DNA from: JAGWBF01 sp963663025
Lineage (GTDB): Bacteria; Chloroflexota; Dehalococcoidia; Lucifugimonadales; JAGWBF01
Direction: 5' to 3'
Length of the DNA stretch: 64,000 nt
Assembly: GCA_963663025.1 (NCBI GenBank)
Contig: OY760073.1
Coordinates: 2,232,001 to 2,296,000 of the forward strand
Shown piece after piece: positions 24,553 through 33,336 of this stretch (positions within the stretch are counted from its first letter, which is position 1; each line of letters opens with the position of its first letter). Below the pieces are notes generated by a model. That model had not been told where the DNA came from, made no database searches, and worked only from the letters and a program-made list of their open reading frames with translations. Position numbers and translations under genes: made by a program.

Positions 24553-25353
24553 CTAACGGGCCGACGGAAAGTCCGGGTCCCGCTTCTCCTGCAGGGAATC
24601 GAGCCCTTCCTTCACATCGTCGCCGAAGAAGCCGAGCATCTCCAAAGACAACGAATAGTCGAAGGAGGTGTGCTCTGCCATACGCAGCCACTGGTTCAAG
24701 GCACGCTTGGTCCACTGGATAGCCGGCTGAGGCCCGCTGGCCAGCTTCTGCGCCACCTGCATGGCTGTGGGCATCAGCTCGTCGTGCGGCACCACCTTAC
24801 TGACCAGGCCGATCCGCTCGGCCTCCGTGCCGTCCAGGAAGTCGCAGGTCAGCAGGTAGTACTTAGTCTTGGCCATCCCACACAGCAGGGGCCAGATCAG
24901 GCAGGCATGGTCGCCGGCAGCCACTCCCAGGCGCACGTGGCCGTCGGTGAAGCGGGCCTTGTCCGATGCGATAGAGATGTCAGCAAGAAGGGCAACGGCC
25001 AGGCCGGCTCCCACTGCAACGCCGTTTATGGCGGATACGATTGGTTTGTCCAGGGCAATCATGTTGTGGACGATGTCCCTGGCCTCCTTCATGCTCCGCG
25101 CAATCTCCTCGGAGTTCCCTACGGTGCCTCGCAACCCGTTAAGGTCCCCTCCGGCGGAGAAGGCCCGGCCCGCGCCTGTGATCAGAGCCACCCGCACATC
25201 GGGGTCGTCGCCGATGTCCACCCAGATGCGGCTCAGCTCGTAGTGAAGCCGGGCATTGGTGGCGTTGAGCACATCGGGGCGGTCCATGGTCAGCAGGGCG
25301 ATCTTGTCCTTCACCTCCACCTGGAGGTGCTGGTAGTTTTCGTAACCGGGCAT
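24553..25353 (-). CDS. Enoyl-CoA hydratase/isomerase family (crotonase)
   Basis: A 266-residue crotonase started at ATG 25353 behind CAGGAG. Oxyanion-hole residues lie in RAFSAGGDLNGL and NGVAVGAGLAVALLADISIAS. The usual catalytic loop is replaced by FTDGHVRLGVAAGDHACLIWPLL, a form seen in CoA-lyase-like members with GDH in place of GAGG, so plain hydratase activity is doubtful. Forms a likely two-gene operon with the next crotonase, 54 bases upstream. Convergent with hisS, 7 bases apart. Confidence 0.9.
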   Translation of the reverse strand: MPGYENYQHLQVEVKDKIALLTMDRPDVLNATNARLHYELSRIWVDIGDDPDVRVALITGAGRAFSAGGDLNGLRGTVGNSEEIARSMKEARDIVHNMIALDKPIVSAINGVAVGAGLAVALLADISIASDKARFTDGHVRLGVAAGDHACLIWPLLCGMAKTKYYLLTCDFLDGTEAERIGLVSKVVPHDELMPTAMQVAQKLASGPQPAIQWTKRALNQWLRMAEHTSFDYSLSLEMLGFFGDDVKEGLDSLQEKRDPDFPSAR

Positions 25354-25407
25354 AGCTGTTCTGCTCCTGGTTCTAAGATTTGCCAAAGGATTCTCGACGG
25401 ATGATGG

Positions 25408-26187
25408 TCAGAACTTGGGCTGCTCTTTGGCCTTGAAAGCGGCGACGCCCATGGCGGGATGGGGCGATGTGGCGGCGTGCTCGACGAAGGAGCGGGTCTC
25501 CCGGGCAATCCCTTCCCTCAGATGGGTGCGGTCGCCCTCCAAGGCCAGCTTCTTAATGCGGGCAAGGGCATGCCTGCTCTTATCCCTGAGATCTGCCAGC
25601 AGGGCTTCCAGATCCCCCTCCAGTTCGTCCATGGGAACGGCGCGCAGCACCAGTCCCGCCTGCGCAGCTTCCGCGCCCGTCAGCCAGCGGCCCGTGAAAA
25701 GCAGTTCCAATGCCCGCTGGCGCCCTACTCTGCCGGGAAGGCGCTGGGTGGACCCTCCGCCCGGGATCAGGGCGAAGTTGATGTGCTGGTCCCCTATGCG
25801 GGCATCTTCTGCTGCAATAACAAGGTCGCAGGCCAGCAGTATCTCCAGCCCACCCGCCAGGGCGTAGCCGTGTGCAAGCCCGATGACGGGCACGGGCAGT
25901 TCCTCCAGGGCGAAGAGCATCTGATTGAACCTGCCCAGGTACCGGGACAGCGCCTCCCGGTCTGCCAGTATGCCCTCCATGTAGGTGAGGTCGGCCCCGG
26001 CGCAGAAGGCCCTGCCCTCGCCCGACACCACCAGGGCCTTGACGTCGTCCATCGCCGAAAGGTCGGTGAGGGCTTCGATGACCTCCTCGATCATGCCCGG
26101 GTTAACGGCGTTCAGCTCATCGGGACGCGCCAAGGTCAGCCTGACTACCCTGTCATCGATCGTCAGCCTGATGCACTGGAAACTCAC
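25408..26187 (-). CDS. Enoyl-CoA hydratase/isomerase family (crotonase)
   Basis: A 259-residue crotonase. GTG 26187 is chosen because GAGGAG lies 7 nt before it. Blocks: RAFCAGADLTYM, HGYALAGGLEILLACDLVIA and INFALIPGGGSTQRLPGRVG. The last is the canonical hydratase glycine loop. The upstream catalytic Glu position (normally PEI) reads QHI, so one acid-base residue appears changed. Works on acyl-CoA esters together with the adjacent crotonase, probably in catabolism of fatty or aromatic acids. Divergent from the small phosphatase gene. Confidence 0.9.
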   Translation of the reverse strand: MSFQCIRLTIDDRVVRLTLARPDELNAVNPGMIEEVIEALTDLSAMDDVKALVVSGEGRAFCAGADLTYMEGILADREALSRYLGRFNQMLFALEELPVPVIGLAHGYALAGGLEILLACDLVIAAEDARIGDQHINFALIPGGGSTQRLPGRVGRQRALELLFTGRWLTGAEAAQAGLVLRAVPMDELEGDLEALLADLRDKSRHALARIKKLALEGDRTHLREGIARETRSFVEHAATSPHPAMGVAAFKAKEQPKF

Positions 26188-26282
26188 GTTCACGCTCCTC
26201 GCCCATGCTTCCGAGCAACAAGTATAATGCCGTCCAGGGCCTGCACCAATGGCCAATCCAGTCCCGCGAGAGGTGGAGCGAC

Positions 26283-26717
26283 ATGGAGAACATGCACTTC
26301 AGCTGGGTGATTCCCGATATCCTGGCCGGGTCCCGGGGGCCGATGAGCCGGGAAGACCTGCTCTTCCTCAAAGCCCAGGGTGTGGGCGCCATCCTCCGCA
26401 TGGAGGAGCGCACCATCTCGGGAGAGGGCGTTGGCCTGGTCGATATGGCTGAGTTCGTGCCGGACATGACACCGCCCCTGCCAACCCAGCTAAAGCGCAT
26501 GCTGGCCTTCATCCACGAACAGGTTGAGCAGGGGGTCCCCGTCGGCGTGTCCTGCTACGCCGGCGTTGGGCGGACGGGGACGGTGCTGGCGTGCTACCTC
26601 GTCGATGAGGGTTACGACGCCAAGGGCGCCGTGGAGCGCGTCCGCGAATTGAGACCCGGCTCCCTACAGACGCCCTCCCAGGTAGCTGCGGTGTTCGACT
26701 ACGAAGCTGGCCGCTAG
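26283..26717 (+). CDS. Dual-specificity-like protein phosphatase
   Basis: A 144-residue cysteine phosphatase started at ATG 26283 after GAGGTGGAG. The active-site loop is VSCYAGVGRTGTVLACYL, so Cx5R is intact (CYAGVGR) and the general acid probably sits in the DMAEFVPDMTPP region. The residue before Cys is Ser, where the family usually has His. The N-terminus (NMHFSWVIPDILAGSRGP) is typical of small dual-specificity or atypical lipid phosphatases in bacteria. A TATAAT at 26223-26228 may serve as its -10 box. Substrate unknown. Confidence 0.85.
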   Translation: MENMHFSWVIPDILAGSRGPMSREDLLFLKAQGVGAILRMEERTISGEGVGLVDMAEFVPDMTPPLPTQLKRMLAFIHEQVEQGVPVGVSCYAGVGRTGTVLACYLVDEGYDAKGAVERVRELRPGSLQTPSQVAAVFDYEAGR

Positions 26718-26765
26718 CCTGTCCAGAACACCGCTCCAGGCAGCTTGGGCGGCCCTTGGGATTTC

Positions 26766-26794
26766 TTGACGCTATAGCTGGCCTGTGATTTACT
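26766..26794 (+). promoter_or_regulatory. Promoter of the LLM oxidoreductase gene
   Basis: TTGACG (26766-26771), a 17-bp spacer and TTTACT (26789-26794), 5 of 6 and 4 of 6 matches, lie 66 bases before the start codon, in an intergenic gap. Confidence 0.5.
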
Positions 26795-26860
26795 AGACTC
26801 CGACGCCCCTTAAGAATTCATGCCCAAACGAAGCTATCAAGATTCCGAGGGATGGATGCC

Positions 26861-27943
26861 ATGCACTACGGTCTCACTATGGAATGCGATTACAGGTATG
26901 GCACTACCGCTGTAGATGCTTTCGATGAGGCTTTCGACCAGATGCAGGCTGCCGAGGACTGGGGGTTGGATGGTGTGTGGCTGGCCGAAAGACACTTTGC
27001 CGCGCCCAGGGCCGAGTTGGACCTCCAGGGTACCGGCATCCCCTCGGTGGTTTCGGCCCCGCTGATCATCGCTACCGCCATTGCCGCCCGGACCGAGCGC
27101 ATCAAGGTCGGCGTCGCTGTGAACGTCCTCCCCCTGGCCCATCCCGTCCGCTTAGCTGAAGAGATAGCCACCCTGGACCATATCAGTCGGGGACGCTTCG
27201 AGTTCGGCGTGGGGCGAAGCGGCTTTGCCAGGGCGTACCAGGGGTACAACATTTCCTACGATGAGAGCAGGGACCGGTTCAGAGAGTGCCTGGAGGTGAT
27301 CCTGGCCGCCTGGAGCAACGAGTACTTCTCCTACCAAGGTCAGTACTACCAGTACAACGATGTGTGCGTGATACCCAAGCCCTACCAGAAGCCCTACCCG
27401 ATGCCCCGTATCGCAGCCACGACCAGGGAGACCTTCCACTTCGTGGGCAAGCAGGGGTACCGCATCTTCGTCGGCCTCCGGGGGATGGATGTGCCGGAGC
27501 TGTCGTCCGCCCTCCAGACCTACAGGGATGCCTGGCATGAAGCCGGACACGAGGGCGATGGGGATGTGATCCTGCGCATCCCTGTCTATGTGGCCGACAC
27601 CGCGGAAGCGGCCCTGTCGGAACCCATGGATAGCACCCTGCAGTCCTACAGGCGCCTGGGCGCCAACTACTCCAAGTCAACCAGCCTGCCCGGCGCAACA
27701 GCTAACGAAGACCGGGCCAGCCGGGGCGAGAAACTGGGGCAGATCACCTACGACGACCTGCTGAGGGACCGCCTGGCATACGGCACGCCTGATGAGGTGG
27801 CCACGAAGCTGAGACACCTGACGGAAGAGTTGAAGCTGTCGGGCGTAATCGCCGAGGTGAACGTCGGAGGCAGAAACTCCCGGGACCGGGTGCTCAACTC
27901 CATCAAGCTCTTTGCCCAGGAGGTGGTCCCCCAGTGTCGATAA
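26861..27943 (+). CDS. LLM-class flavin-dependent oxidoreductase
   Basis: A 360-residue luciferase-like monooxygenase. ATG 26861 has GAGGG 9 nt upstream; ATG 26852 is the alternative. Features: GLDGVWLAERHF near the N-terminus, the barrel strand IKVGVAVNVLPLAHPVRLAEE, and TLDHISRGRFEFGVGRSGF, a signature of the bacterial luciferase family. FMN or F420 cannot be told apart from this alone. Likely oxidises or desulfurises a small organic substrate. A strong terminator follows, so it is probably monocistronic. Confidence 0.92.
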   Translation: MHYGLTMECDYRYGTTAVDAFDEAFDQMQAAEDWGLDGVWLAERHFAAPRAELDLQGTGIPSVVSAPLIIATAIAARTERIKVGVAVNVLPLAHPVRLAEEIATLDHISRGRFEFGVGRSGFARAYQGYNISYDESRDRFRECLEVILAAWSNEYFSYQGQYYQYNDVCVIPKPYQKPYPMPRIAATTRETFHFVGKQGYRIFVGLRGMDVPELSSALQTYRDAWHEAGHEGDGDVILRIPVYVADTAEAALSEPMDSTLQSYRRLGANYSKSTSLPGATANEDRASRGEKLGQITYDDLLRDRLAYGTPDEVATKLRHLTEELKLSGVIAEVNVGGRNSRDRVLNSIKLFAQEVVPQCR

Positions 27944-27991
27944 GTGGGGGTAGTAGCCTCTCCCGCCTCGTAACCTAAGGCCTGAGCAGTT

Positions 27992-28027
27992 AAGATGAGA
28001 CCAACGGCAAGGTCTCATCTTCTTTTT
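27992..28027 (+). terminator. Strong Rho-independent terminator
   Basis: AAGATGAGACC (27992-28002) pairs perfectly with GGTCTCATCTT (28011-28021) across an 8-nt loop, then CTTTTT. It ends the LLM oxidoreductase transcript. Confidence 0.92.
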
Positions 28028-28050
28028 GGCCCCAGAGCAGTCTTGAACCT

Positions 28051-29580
28051 ATGCTAGAACGCATCAGAGGCTCAATCTCATCCAGCCCATCCTATAAGTG
28101 GTGGGCGTTCTTCGCCCTCGGTATAGGGACCTTCCAGTCGGTTGTCGCCCACAACAGCATCATCGTCGTCCTTCCCGTCATTGCCGACCATTTCGATACG
28201 GACATGTCTACCGTCCAGTGGGTTGTCCTGGCCGAGTTGACTGTGCTCAGCTGCCTGCTTGTGCCCATGGGCCGCCTGTCGGACATTGTGGGCAGGAAGA
28301 AGGTGTACACCATCGGGCTGGTGGTATTCCTAACAGGACTGACCCTGGCGGGGATCTCCAACAGCATCACTTCTCTTGTGCTTGCCAAGACCCTGCAGGG
28401 GATAGGTTCGGCCATGAGCCAGGGCACAGCTATGGCAATGATCGTCACCAGCTTTCCGGGCGCAGAGAGAGGAAAGGCCCTGGGGCTAAATATGAGCGTT
28501 GTGGGGACGGGGGGCATAACCGGACCTGTGATCGGGGGCATCCTGGCGGGTACCCTGGGATGGCGTTGGGTCTTCCTGGCCAGCATCCCGGCGGGGATCG
28601 TAGCCCTTATAGTAGCCTATGTGGTTCTGGACTCCCGCCTCTACACCAGCGACTCCCAACAACGCCCCAAGTTCGACTGGCTTGGGGCGGCCCTGTCCAC
28701 GGGGACCCTGCTGGCCATGCTGCTGACGATTACCAACGGAAATCGACTAGGCTGGGATTCGGCGCCGATAATCGGAGGGGCGGTCGCCTTCGTCGCCCTG
28801 ACAGCCACCTTCATCTGGTGGGAGCTAAGAACGGAAGTCCCAATGCTGGACTTAAGGTTGTTCGGCAGGCGCCTCTTTGCCATGGGCGTGTCGGCAGGGT
28901 TCATCAGTTTTATGGGAATGCACTGGATGCGCTTCGTGATGCCCTTCTACCTGCACGGCGTTATGGGATTCAGCATCGCCCAGGTGGGGCTGATCATGGT
29001 GCCCAACGCCATCGCCATGATCCTTATGGGGCCAATGGCGGGAAGGCTCTCGGACCGCTACGGCTGGGGGAGGTTCAACGGGGCAGGATCGATAATGTCA
29101 GCCAGCGGGATATTCCTGCTGGCCTTCTTCGTGGACAGGTCGGCCCCCCTGGGCCTGATTATCCTCGCGATGGTGCTACAGAGCTGCGGGACAGGAATAT
29201 TCAACTCTCCCAACCACACCTCGGTGCTCAGCACCGTTGACCCCGGCAGGTACGGGGTGGTGTCGGGGCTCCTGAGCCTGAGCCGCACATCGGCCCAGAC
29301 GGTCAGCATAGCCCTGGCAACCGTAGTAGTCACCCTGAGCATGGCCGCCGCCGGGTATACGGTGAACATCGGCGACATACTGGACTCCCAGGAGACAGCG
29401 CTGCTGTCCTCCTTCACCCAAGCTACGGAGACCGCTTTGCTGGTCTTGGGCGGACTTCTCCTCATTGCGGTCACCCTGTCCATACTGAAGGGTGGACGTC
29501 CAGCCTCGGTCACCGCCGAGGCTGTCCACGAGGGGGAACCGGCGCCAGCACCGGAGGCCCAGAAGTCCTCCGCCGATTAA
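28051..29580 (+). CDS. MFS exporter of the DHA2 (EmrB/QacA) family
   Basis: A 509-residue membrane protein with about 14 predicted spans. After a short cytoplasmic N-terminus the first span is FFALGIGTFQSVVAHNSIIVVLP. The MFS loop motif is GRLSDIVGRKKVY, and the DHA2 antiporter motif C region is MSVVGTGGITGPVIGG. The drug:proton antiporter type is inferred from this motif; the substrate is unknown. It ends in a soluble Pro/Ala/Glu tail. It starts just 24 bases after the upstream terminator, so it either uses a promoter overlapping that region or depends on readthrough. Confidence 0.9.
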   Translation: MLERIRGSISSSPSYKWWAFFALGIGTFQSVVAHNSIIVVLPVIADHFDTDMSTVQWVVLAELTVLSCLLVPMGRLSDIVGRKKVYTIGLVVFLTGLTLAGISNSITSLVLAKTLQGIGSAMSQGTAMAMIVTSFPGAERGKALGLNMSVVGTGGITGPVIGGILAGTLGWRWVFLASIPAGIVALIVAYVVLDSRLYTSDSQQRPKFDWLGAALSTGTLLAMLLTITNGNRLGWDSAPIIGGAVAFVALTATFIWWELRTEVPMLDLRLFGRRLFAMGVSAGFISFMGMHWMRFVMPFYLHGVMGFSIAQVGLIMVPNAIAMILMGPMAGRLSDRYGWGRFNGAGSIMSASGIFLLAFFVDRSAPLGLIILAMVLQSCGTGIFNSPNHTSVLSTVDPGRYGVVSGLLSLSRTSAQTVSIALATVVVTLSMAAAGYTVNIGDILDSQETALLSSFTQATETALLVLGGLLLIAVTLSILKGGRPASVTAEAVHEGEPAPAPEAQKSSAD

Positions 29581-29709
29581 GCATAGGTCTCCACCCGCCC
29601 TCCCTTGTATCGGGGGCTGTGCCCCTGAACCCCCGCCCACGCGCCCGCCACACCCGTCACTCCCACTCCCCCCACTCGTCACGCCGGCAAAGCGGGAGCC
29701 TATCCTCGC

Positions 29710-30146
29710 GTCCGTTCGCCCTGAGCCTGTCCTGAGGCTCTCGAAGGGGAACGGGCAGGATGCCCTGGTGGTAGCAGCCCTGGTAACTGGCAATGCTCCG
29801 TCCTGGATTGCGGCGGAGGCCGCAATGACGAAAAGCGCGGTCGGAGAGAGGATGGATGAGAGATGCAATGCCTGGAACACCCTGCCCGTGACGAAAGCCC
29901 CTGCCGTCATTGCGGCGGAGGCCGCAATCCAGGAAACACAGGCCGGGGACGGGCCTCCCACTACCGTCACTTCCGCCCCAGACACCTCACGCCTGCGAAA
30001 GCGGGAGCCTATCCCCCCCGTCCGTTCGCCCTGAGCCTGTCCTGAGGCTCTCGAAGGGGGAAATCGAAGGGGAACGGGCAGCGGTCCCAGCAGGTCCTCG
30101 ACCCACACCGACGGTGGGCTAGATCAGGTTCCCGCATTCGCGGGAA
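29710..30146. repeat. Noncoding interspersed repeat array, locus 2
   Basis: The gap 29581-30258 holds no convincing gene. Two copies of GTCCGTTCGCCCTGAGCCTG...CGAAGGGGAACGG are at 29710-29754 and 30020-30077. A direct copy of the TCATTGCGGCGGAGGCCGC element is at 29906-29934, and an inverted copy of its flank, GGCAATGCTCCGTCCTGG, starts at 29789. AAAGCGGGAGCC elements appear near 29690 and 30000, and a TTCCCGC-ATTC-GCGGGAA hairpin at 30129-30146. The same family occupies 12.8-13.2 kb. Confidence 0.88.
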
Positions 30147-30172
30147 CTACGATTGGTTTGCCCCCGCCGCGG

Positions 30173-30201
30173 TTGCGGTGCGTAGGGGTTCCTCTTATAC
30201 T
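30173..30201 (+). promoter_or_regulatory. trpS promoter
   Basis: TTGCGG (30173-30178), a 17-bp spacer and TATACT (30196-30201, 5 of 6) lie 57 bases before the trpS ATG and directly after the repeat array. No T-box or tryptophan leader peptide is seen. Confidence 0.6.
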
Positions 30202-30258
30202 CTTACGGGCGAATCAGCGGGAACAAGCCACACCCCACCACGATAGAGACGTCACCTA

Positions 30259-31260
30259 ATGCAGCAGACCAGGCGGATCTTCTCGGGAATGAGGCCCACG
30301 GGCCGTCTCCACATCGGCAACTACCTCGGCGCTCTCAAGAACTGGGTCGATCTCCAGGACTCCTACCAGTGCATCTACTGCGCTGTGGACATCCACGCCC
30401 TTACTACCATCTCGTCCGCTGAGGATACCGGGGATATCGCGGGCAACATTGAGGAGATGGTGCTGGACTGGCTCGCTGCTGGATTGGACCCGGAACGCAG
30501 CATCCTGTTCGTCCAGTCCCACGTTCCCGAGGTGATGAGCCTCCACACCCTCCTCAGCATGGTCACCCCACTGGGCTGGCTCATGCGAGTGCCCACCTTC
30601 AAGGAGAAGGTGCGCCAGATGGGGGAAACCGACGAGACGGTGAACTACGGGCTGGTGGGCTACCCGGTGCTGCAGACGGCCGACATCATCCTGTACAAGG
30701 CCGATGCGGTGCCCGTGGGCGAAGACCAGGTGCCCCACCTGGAGTTAGCCAGGGAGATCGTCCGGCGCTTCAACAACATGTTCGGAGAGACCTTTCCCGA
30801 GCCCCAAGCCAAGCTCACCGAGGTCCCCCTTATCGTCGGCCTGGATGGCCAGCAGAAAATGAGCAAGACCCTGGACAATCACATCGACATAGCCCTCACG
30901 CCCGAGGACACCCAGAAGCGGGTGCTCACCGCCTTCACCGACCCCAAACGCACCCACCGCAACATCCCGGGCACCCCCGAGGTGTGCAACGTCTATTCCC
31001 TGCACAAGACCTTCACCCCCTCGGATGACGTCAACACCATCTACCAGGAGTGCACCGGCGCTGTGCGGGGTTGCGTGGACTGCAAGCGTGAGCTGGCCGG
31101 CAACATGAACACCTACCTGGCGCCCCTGAGGGAGCGACGAGAAGAGTTCCGCGCCCGCCCCGGCTACGTTAAAGAGGTGCTGGAGCACGGCGCAGAGCGG
31201 GCCCGCGCTATCGCAAGGGACACCATGGCGGAAGTCAACGAGAAGATGGGCTTGGCCTAG
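30259..31260 (+). CDS. trpS: Tryptophanyl-tRNA synthetase
   Basis: Class I synthetase of 333 residues. The HIGH motif appears as RLHIGNYLGAL. The tryptophan-specific block is AVDIHALTT, and the KMSKS loop reads GQQKMSKTLDNHI. Length is normal for the bacterial enzyme. Starts at ATG 30259 with only a weak ribosome site. The IMPase-like gene begins 9 bases after its stop, so the two are probably cotranscribed. Confidence 0.97.
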   Translation: MQQTRRIFSGMRPTGRLHIGNYLGALKNWVDLQDSYQCIYCAVDIHALTTISSAEDTGDIAGNIEEMVLDWLAAGLDPERSILFVQSHVPEVMSLHTLLSMVTPLGWLMRVPTFKEKVRQMGETDETVNYGLVGYPVLQTADIILYKADAVPVGEDQVPHLELAREIVRRFNNMFGETFPEPQAKLTEVPLIVGLDGQQKMSKTLDNHIDIALTPEDTQKRVLTAFTDPKRTHRNIPGTPEVCNVYSLHKTFTPSDDVNTIYQECTGAVRGCVDCKRELAGNMNTYLAPLRERREEFRARPGYVKEVLEHGAERARAIARDTMAEVNEKMGLA

Positions 31261-31269
31261 CTTCGCCCC

Positions 31270-32091
31270 ATGAGCGCCCAGAGCATCGATATCCCCCAAT
31301 CAGCCAGCCGCCTGGCAGCCCTCGATGTGGCGGTGGAGGCCTCCAGGAGGGCCGGGGGTCTGCTGATGGAGCGTTACCACTCGGAGAAGTCCATCAGCTA
31401 CAAGGGCCGGGCCGACTTGGTTACCGACGTGGACCTGGCAGCCGAAAAAGAGATCCTTGCCCTGCTGCGAGAAGAGTACCCCGACTTCGGCATCCTTTCC
31501 GAGGAGTCGCCGGCGGTAGCCAGCGATTCGGGCTTTACCTGGATCGTCGACCCTCTGGACGGGACGCGCAACTACGCCCTGCAGGTGCCCCACTTCTGCG
31601 CCATGGTCGCCTTGGCCCATGGCAATGAGCCTGTAATCGGGGTCACCTACGACCCCTTGCGGGAGGAGATGTTCACCGCCGAGAGGGGGAAGGGCGCTTT
31701 CATGAACGGCACGGCGGTGCAAGCTACCCAGCGCACTTCCCTGGAGGAGTGTGTGCTGGCCTTCGAGATGGGCTACGTCGACGACATGGCGGCCAAGGCC
31801 TTGAAGCTGGTGGGCGGGCTGTGGCCCAACATGCAGGCTGTGCGGGTGATGGGTTCGGCGGGCTTGGGGCTGGCCTATGCCGCCTGTGGCCGCGTCGATC
31901 TGTTCTTCCACCATAAACTCTCCCCGTGGGATATAGCGGCGGGGATTATCCTGGCCCGGGAGGCGGGTGGGCTGGTCGTTGACCGGTACGGGGGCAGCCG
32001 GTGCTTGGAAGATGGGAGCGTCATCGCGTCCAGCCCGCGCATCGTGCAGAGCTTCTTCGACGCCACCGAGGGGATGGACTGGCGCCAATAG
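31270..32091 (+). CDS. Inositol monophosphatase family protein
   Basis: A 273-residue Mg-dependent phosphatase. The three metal-binding blocks are present: GILSEES (Glu), WIVDPLDGTRNY (the DPLDGTxN motif) and SPWDIAAGIILAREAGG (WDxAAG). Members act on inositol phosphate, fructose-1,6-bisphosphate, histidinol phosphate or PAP; nothing in the sequence decides among these. It follows trpS closely. Confidence 0.93.
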   Translation: MSAQSIDIPQSASRLAALDVAVEASRRAGGLLMERYHSEKSISYKGRADLVTDVDLAAEKEILALLREEYPDFGILSEESPAVASDSGFTWIVDPLDGTRNYALQVPHFCAMVALAHGNEPVIGVTYDPLREEMFTAERGKGAFMNGTAVQATQRTSLEECVLAFEMGYVDDMAAKALKLVGGLWPNMQAVRVMGSAGLGLAYAACGRVDLFFHHKLSPWDIAAGIILAREAGGLVVDRYGGSRCLEDGSVIASSPRIVQSFFDATEGMDWRQ

Positions 32092-32148
32092 CCCGGGGAA
32101 ATTCCCGGCCCGCCAAAGACAACGACAGGCCCTGGGAAGAGGAAAGCG

Positions 32149-32703
32149 ATGGCGAGATTAGGCCGGCTACAAAGGGAAGATTTGGATGCCTCTGATGGCG
32201 CGCACTTCGACAGGATCGTCGAGCTGCGTGGAGGCGCAGGTGGCCTGTACAGCCTGTTGCTCCACAGCCCAGGCTTGGCTGCACGCATGGCAGCCACCGA
32301 AGCTTACGTCAGGTTCGAGTCTTCTCTTCCCACAGCTCTTAAGGAAATCGTGATACTGGCAACCGCTCGAGAAATCGGCTCCCAGTACGAGTTCCAGGCT
32401 CATGCCAGGTTGGCCCGGCAGGCCGGCGTGTCCGACGAGGTAATCCGCTCCCTCGCCCTTGGCGAGGACCCGGAGGGGCTATCCGATGAGGAGAGGGTGG
32501 CGTTGTCCTACGCCCGGGATCTGCTGCAAATGCGCCGCATCTCCGGGCCTGTCTTTGAGGCCGCGATGGAGCGCTTCGGATCACGAGGCGTCGCCGAGCT
32601 GTCCGTGATAGTCGGGCACTACCTGATGATTGACCTGTTTCTAACGTCCCTGGAAGTGGAGCTGGCGCCGGGAGCGGTGCCGGAGCTACCTCTGACAGGG
32701 TGA
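32149..32703 (+). CDS. Carboxymuconolactone decarboxylase family protein (copy 1)
   Basis: A 184-residue all-helical CMD-fold protein with GAGGAAAG before the ATG. The core block is LKEIVILATAREIGSQYEFQAHARLARQAGV, which carries the conserved Glu and His of the family. The CxxC pair of AhpD peroxidase-type members is absent, so a peroxidase role is unlikely. A hydrophobic C-terminal helix (VIVGHYLMIDLFLTSLEVEL) follows. It is a tandem paralogue of the next gene and may form hetero-oligomers with it. Confidence 0.9.
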   Translation: MARLGRLQREDLDASDGAHFDRIVELRGGAGGLYSLLLHSPGLAARMAATEAYVRFESSLPTALKEIVILATAREIGSQYEFQAHARLARQAGVSDEVIRSLALGEDPEGLSDEERVALSYARDLLQMRRISGPVFEAAMERFGSRGVAELSVIVGHYLMIDLFLTSLEVELAPGAVPELPLTG

Positions 32704-32744
32704 GACCGCCCAGTACCGTTCAGCAGAATTTGAGGAGGTTGACA

Positions 32745-33293
32745 ATGGCGCGCATACCCGATGTTTCCAGGGAAGACCTGAGCGCTGAGGAGCAGGGTTA
32801 CTACGATGAGATAGTGGAGAGCCGCGGGGGCATCAGGGGGCCTTACGGTGTCCTGCTGCACAGCCCCAAGCTGGCAGCCTGCGTAGCTGCCACCGGCACC
32901 TATGTACGTTTCGAGGGCGATATGGACAATGCCCTCCGTGAAGTGGTGGTGCTTGCCACGGCGCGGGAGATAAAGAGCCAGTACGAGTTTGCCGCCCATG
33001 CCCGGCTGGCCAGGGCCGCCGGGGTCTCCGAGGACACCATCCAGGGCATAGCCAAGGGGATGGCTCCCAGCGGGCTGTCGGGGGATGAGGCCCTGGTGGT
33101 CAGGTACGTCCAGGAGCTGTTGCGGGACCACAAGGTTTCCGCTGCCTCTTTCGATGCCGTCAAGGACCGGTTCGGGGTGAAGGGGACCGTCGAGCTAACC
33201 GGGCTCATCGGCCACTATATGCTGGTAGGGCAGGTGCTGGCGGCCTTCGCCGTGGAGTTGACCGGAGATATGGTGGCGGAAATACCCGAATAG
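32745..33293 (+). CDS. Carboxymuconolactone decarboxylase family protein (copy 2)
   Basis: A 182-residue paralogue of the preceding gene. ATG 32745 has GAGGAGG upstream; a longer frame without a ribosome site is ignored. The core LREVVVLATAREIKSQYEFAAHARLARAAGV aligns with copy 1 throughout, and the AhpD CxxC is again missing. VSREDLSAEEQGYYDEIVESRGG matches the N-terminal helix of gamma-carboxymuconolactone decarboxylase-like proteins. Substrate unknown. Confidence 0.9.
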   Translation: MARIPDVSREDLSAEEQGYYDEIVESRGGIRGPYGVLLHSPKLAACVAATGTYVRFEGDMDNALREVVVLATAREIKSQYEFAAHARLARAAGVSEDTIQGIAKGMAPSGLSGDEALVVRYVQELLRDHKVSAASFDAVKDRFGVKGTVELTGLIGHYMLVGQVLAAFAVELTGDMVAEIPE

Positions 33294-33300
33294 GAAGCTA

Positions 33301-33330
33301 TTGACCCTCTCTGAACAGCATCCCTATAAT
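33301..33330 (+). promoter_or_regulatory. purF promoter, leaderless arrangement
   Basis: TTGACC (33301-33306), an 18-bp spacer and a perfect TATAAT (33325-33330). The in-frame GTG at 33337 comes exactly 6 bases later, where transcription should begin, so the mRNA may start at its own initiation codon. No ribosome site precedes that GTG. Confidence 0.7.
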
Positions 33331-33336
33331 CCACAT

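Noticed and set aside
24419..24715. Small minus-strand ORF spanning the hisS end and crotonase gene
   Set aside because: Overlaps two well-supported genes and shows no similarity or ribosome site.
28098..29240. A 380-codon frame within the DHA2 exporter gene
   Set aside because: Overlaps the membrane protein in a shifted frame; soluble Arg/Gly-rich translation typical of a shadow.
30202..30258. T-box or trp attenuator before trpS
   Set aside because: The leader is too short for a T-box and has no Trp codons or terminator hairpin.
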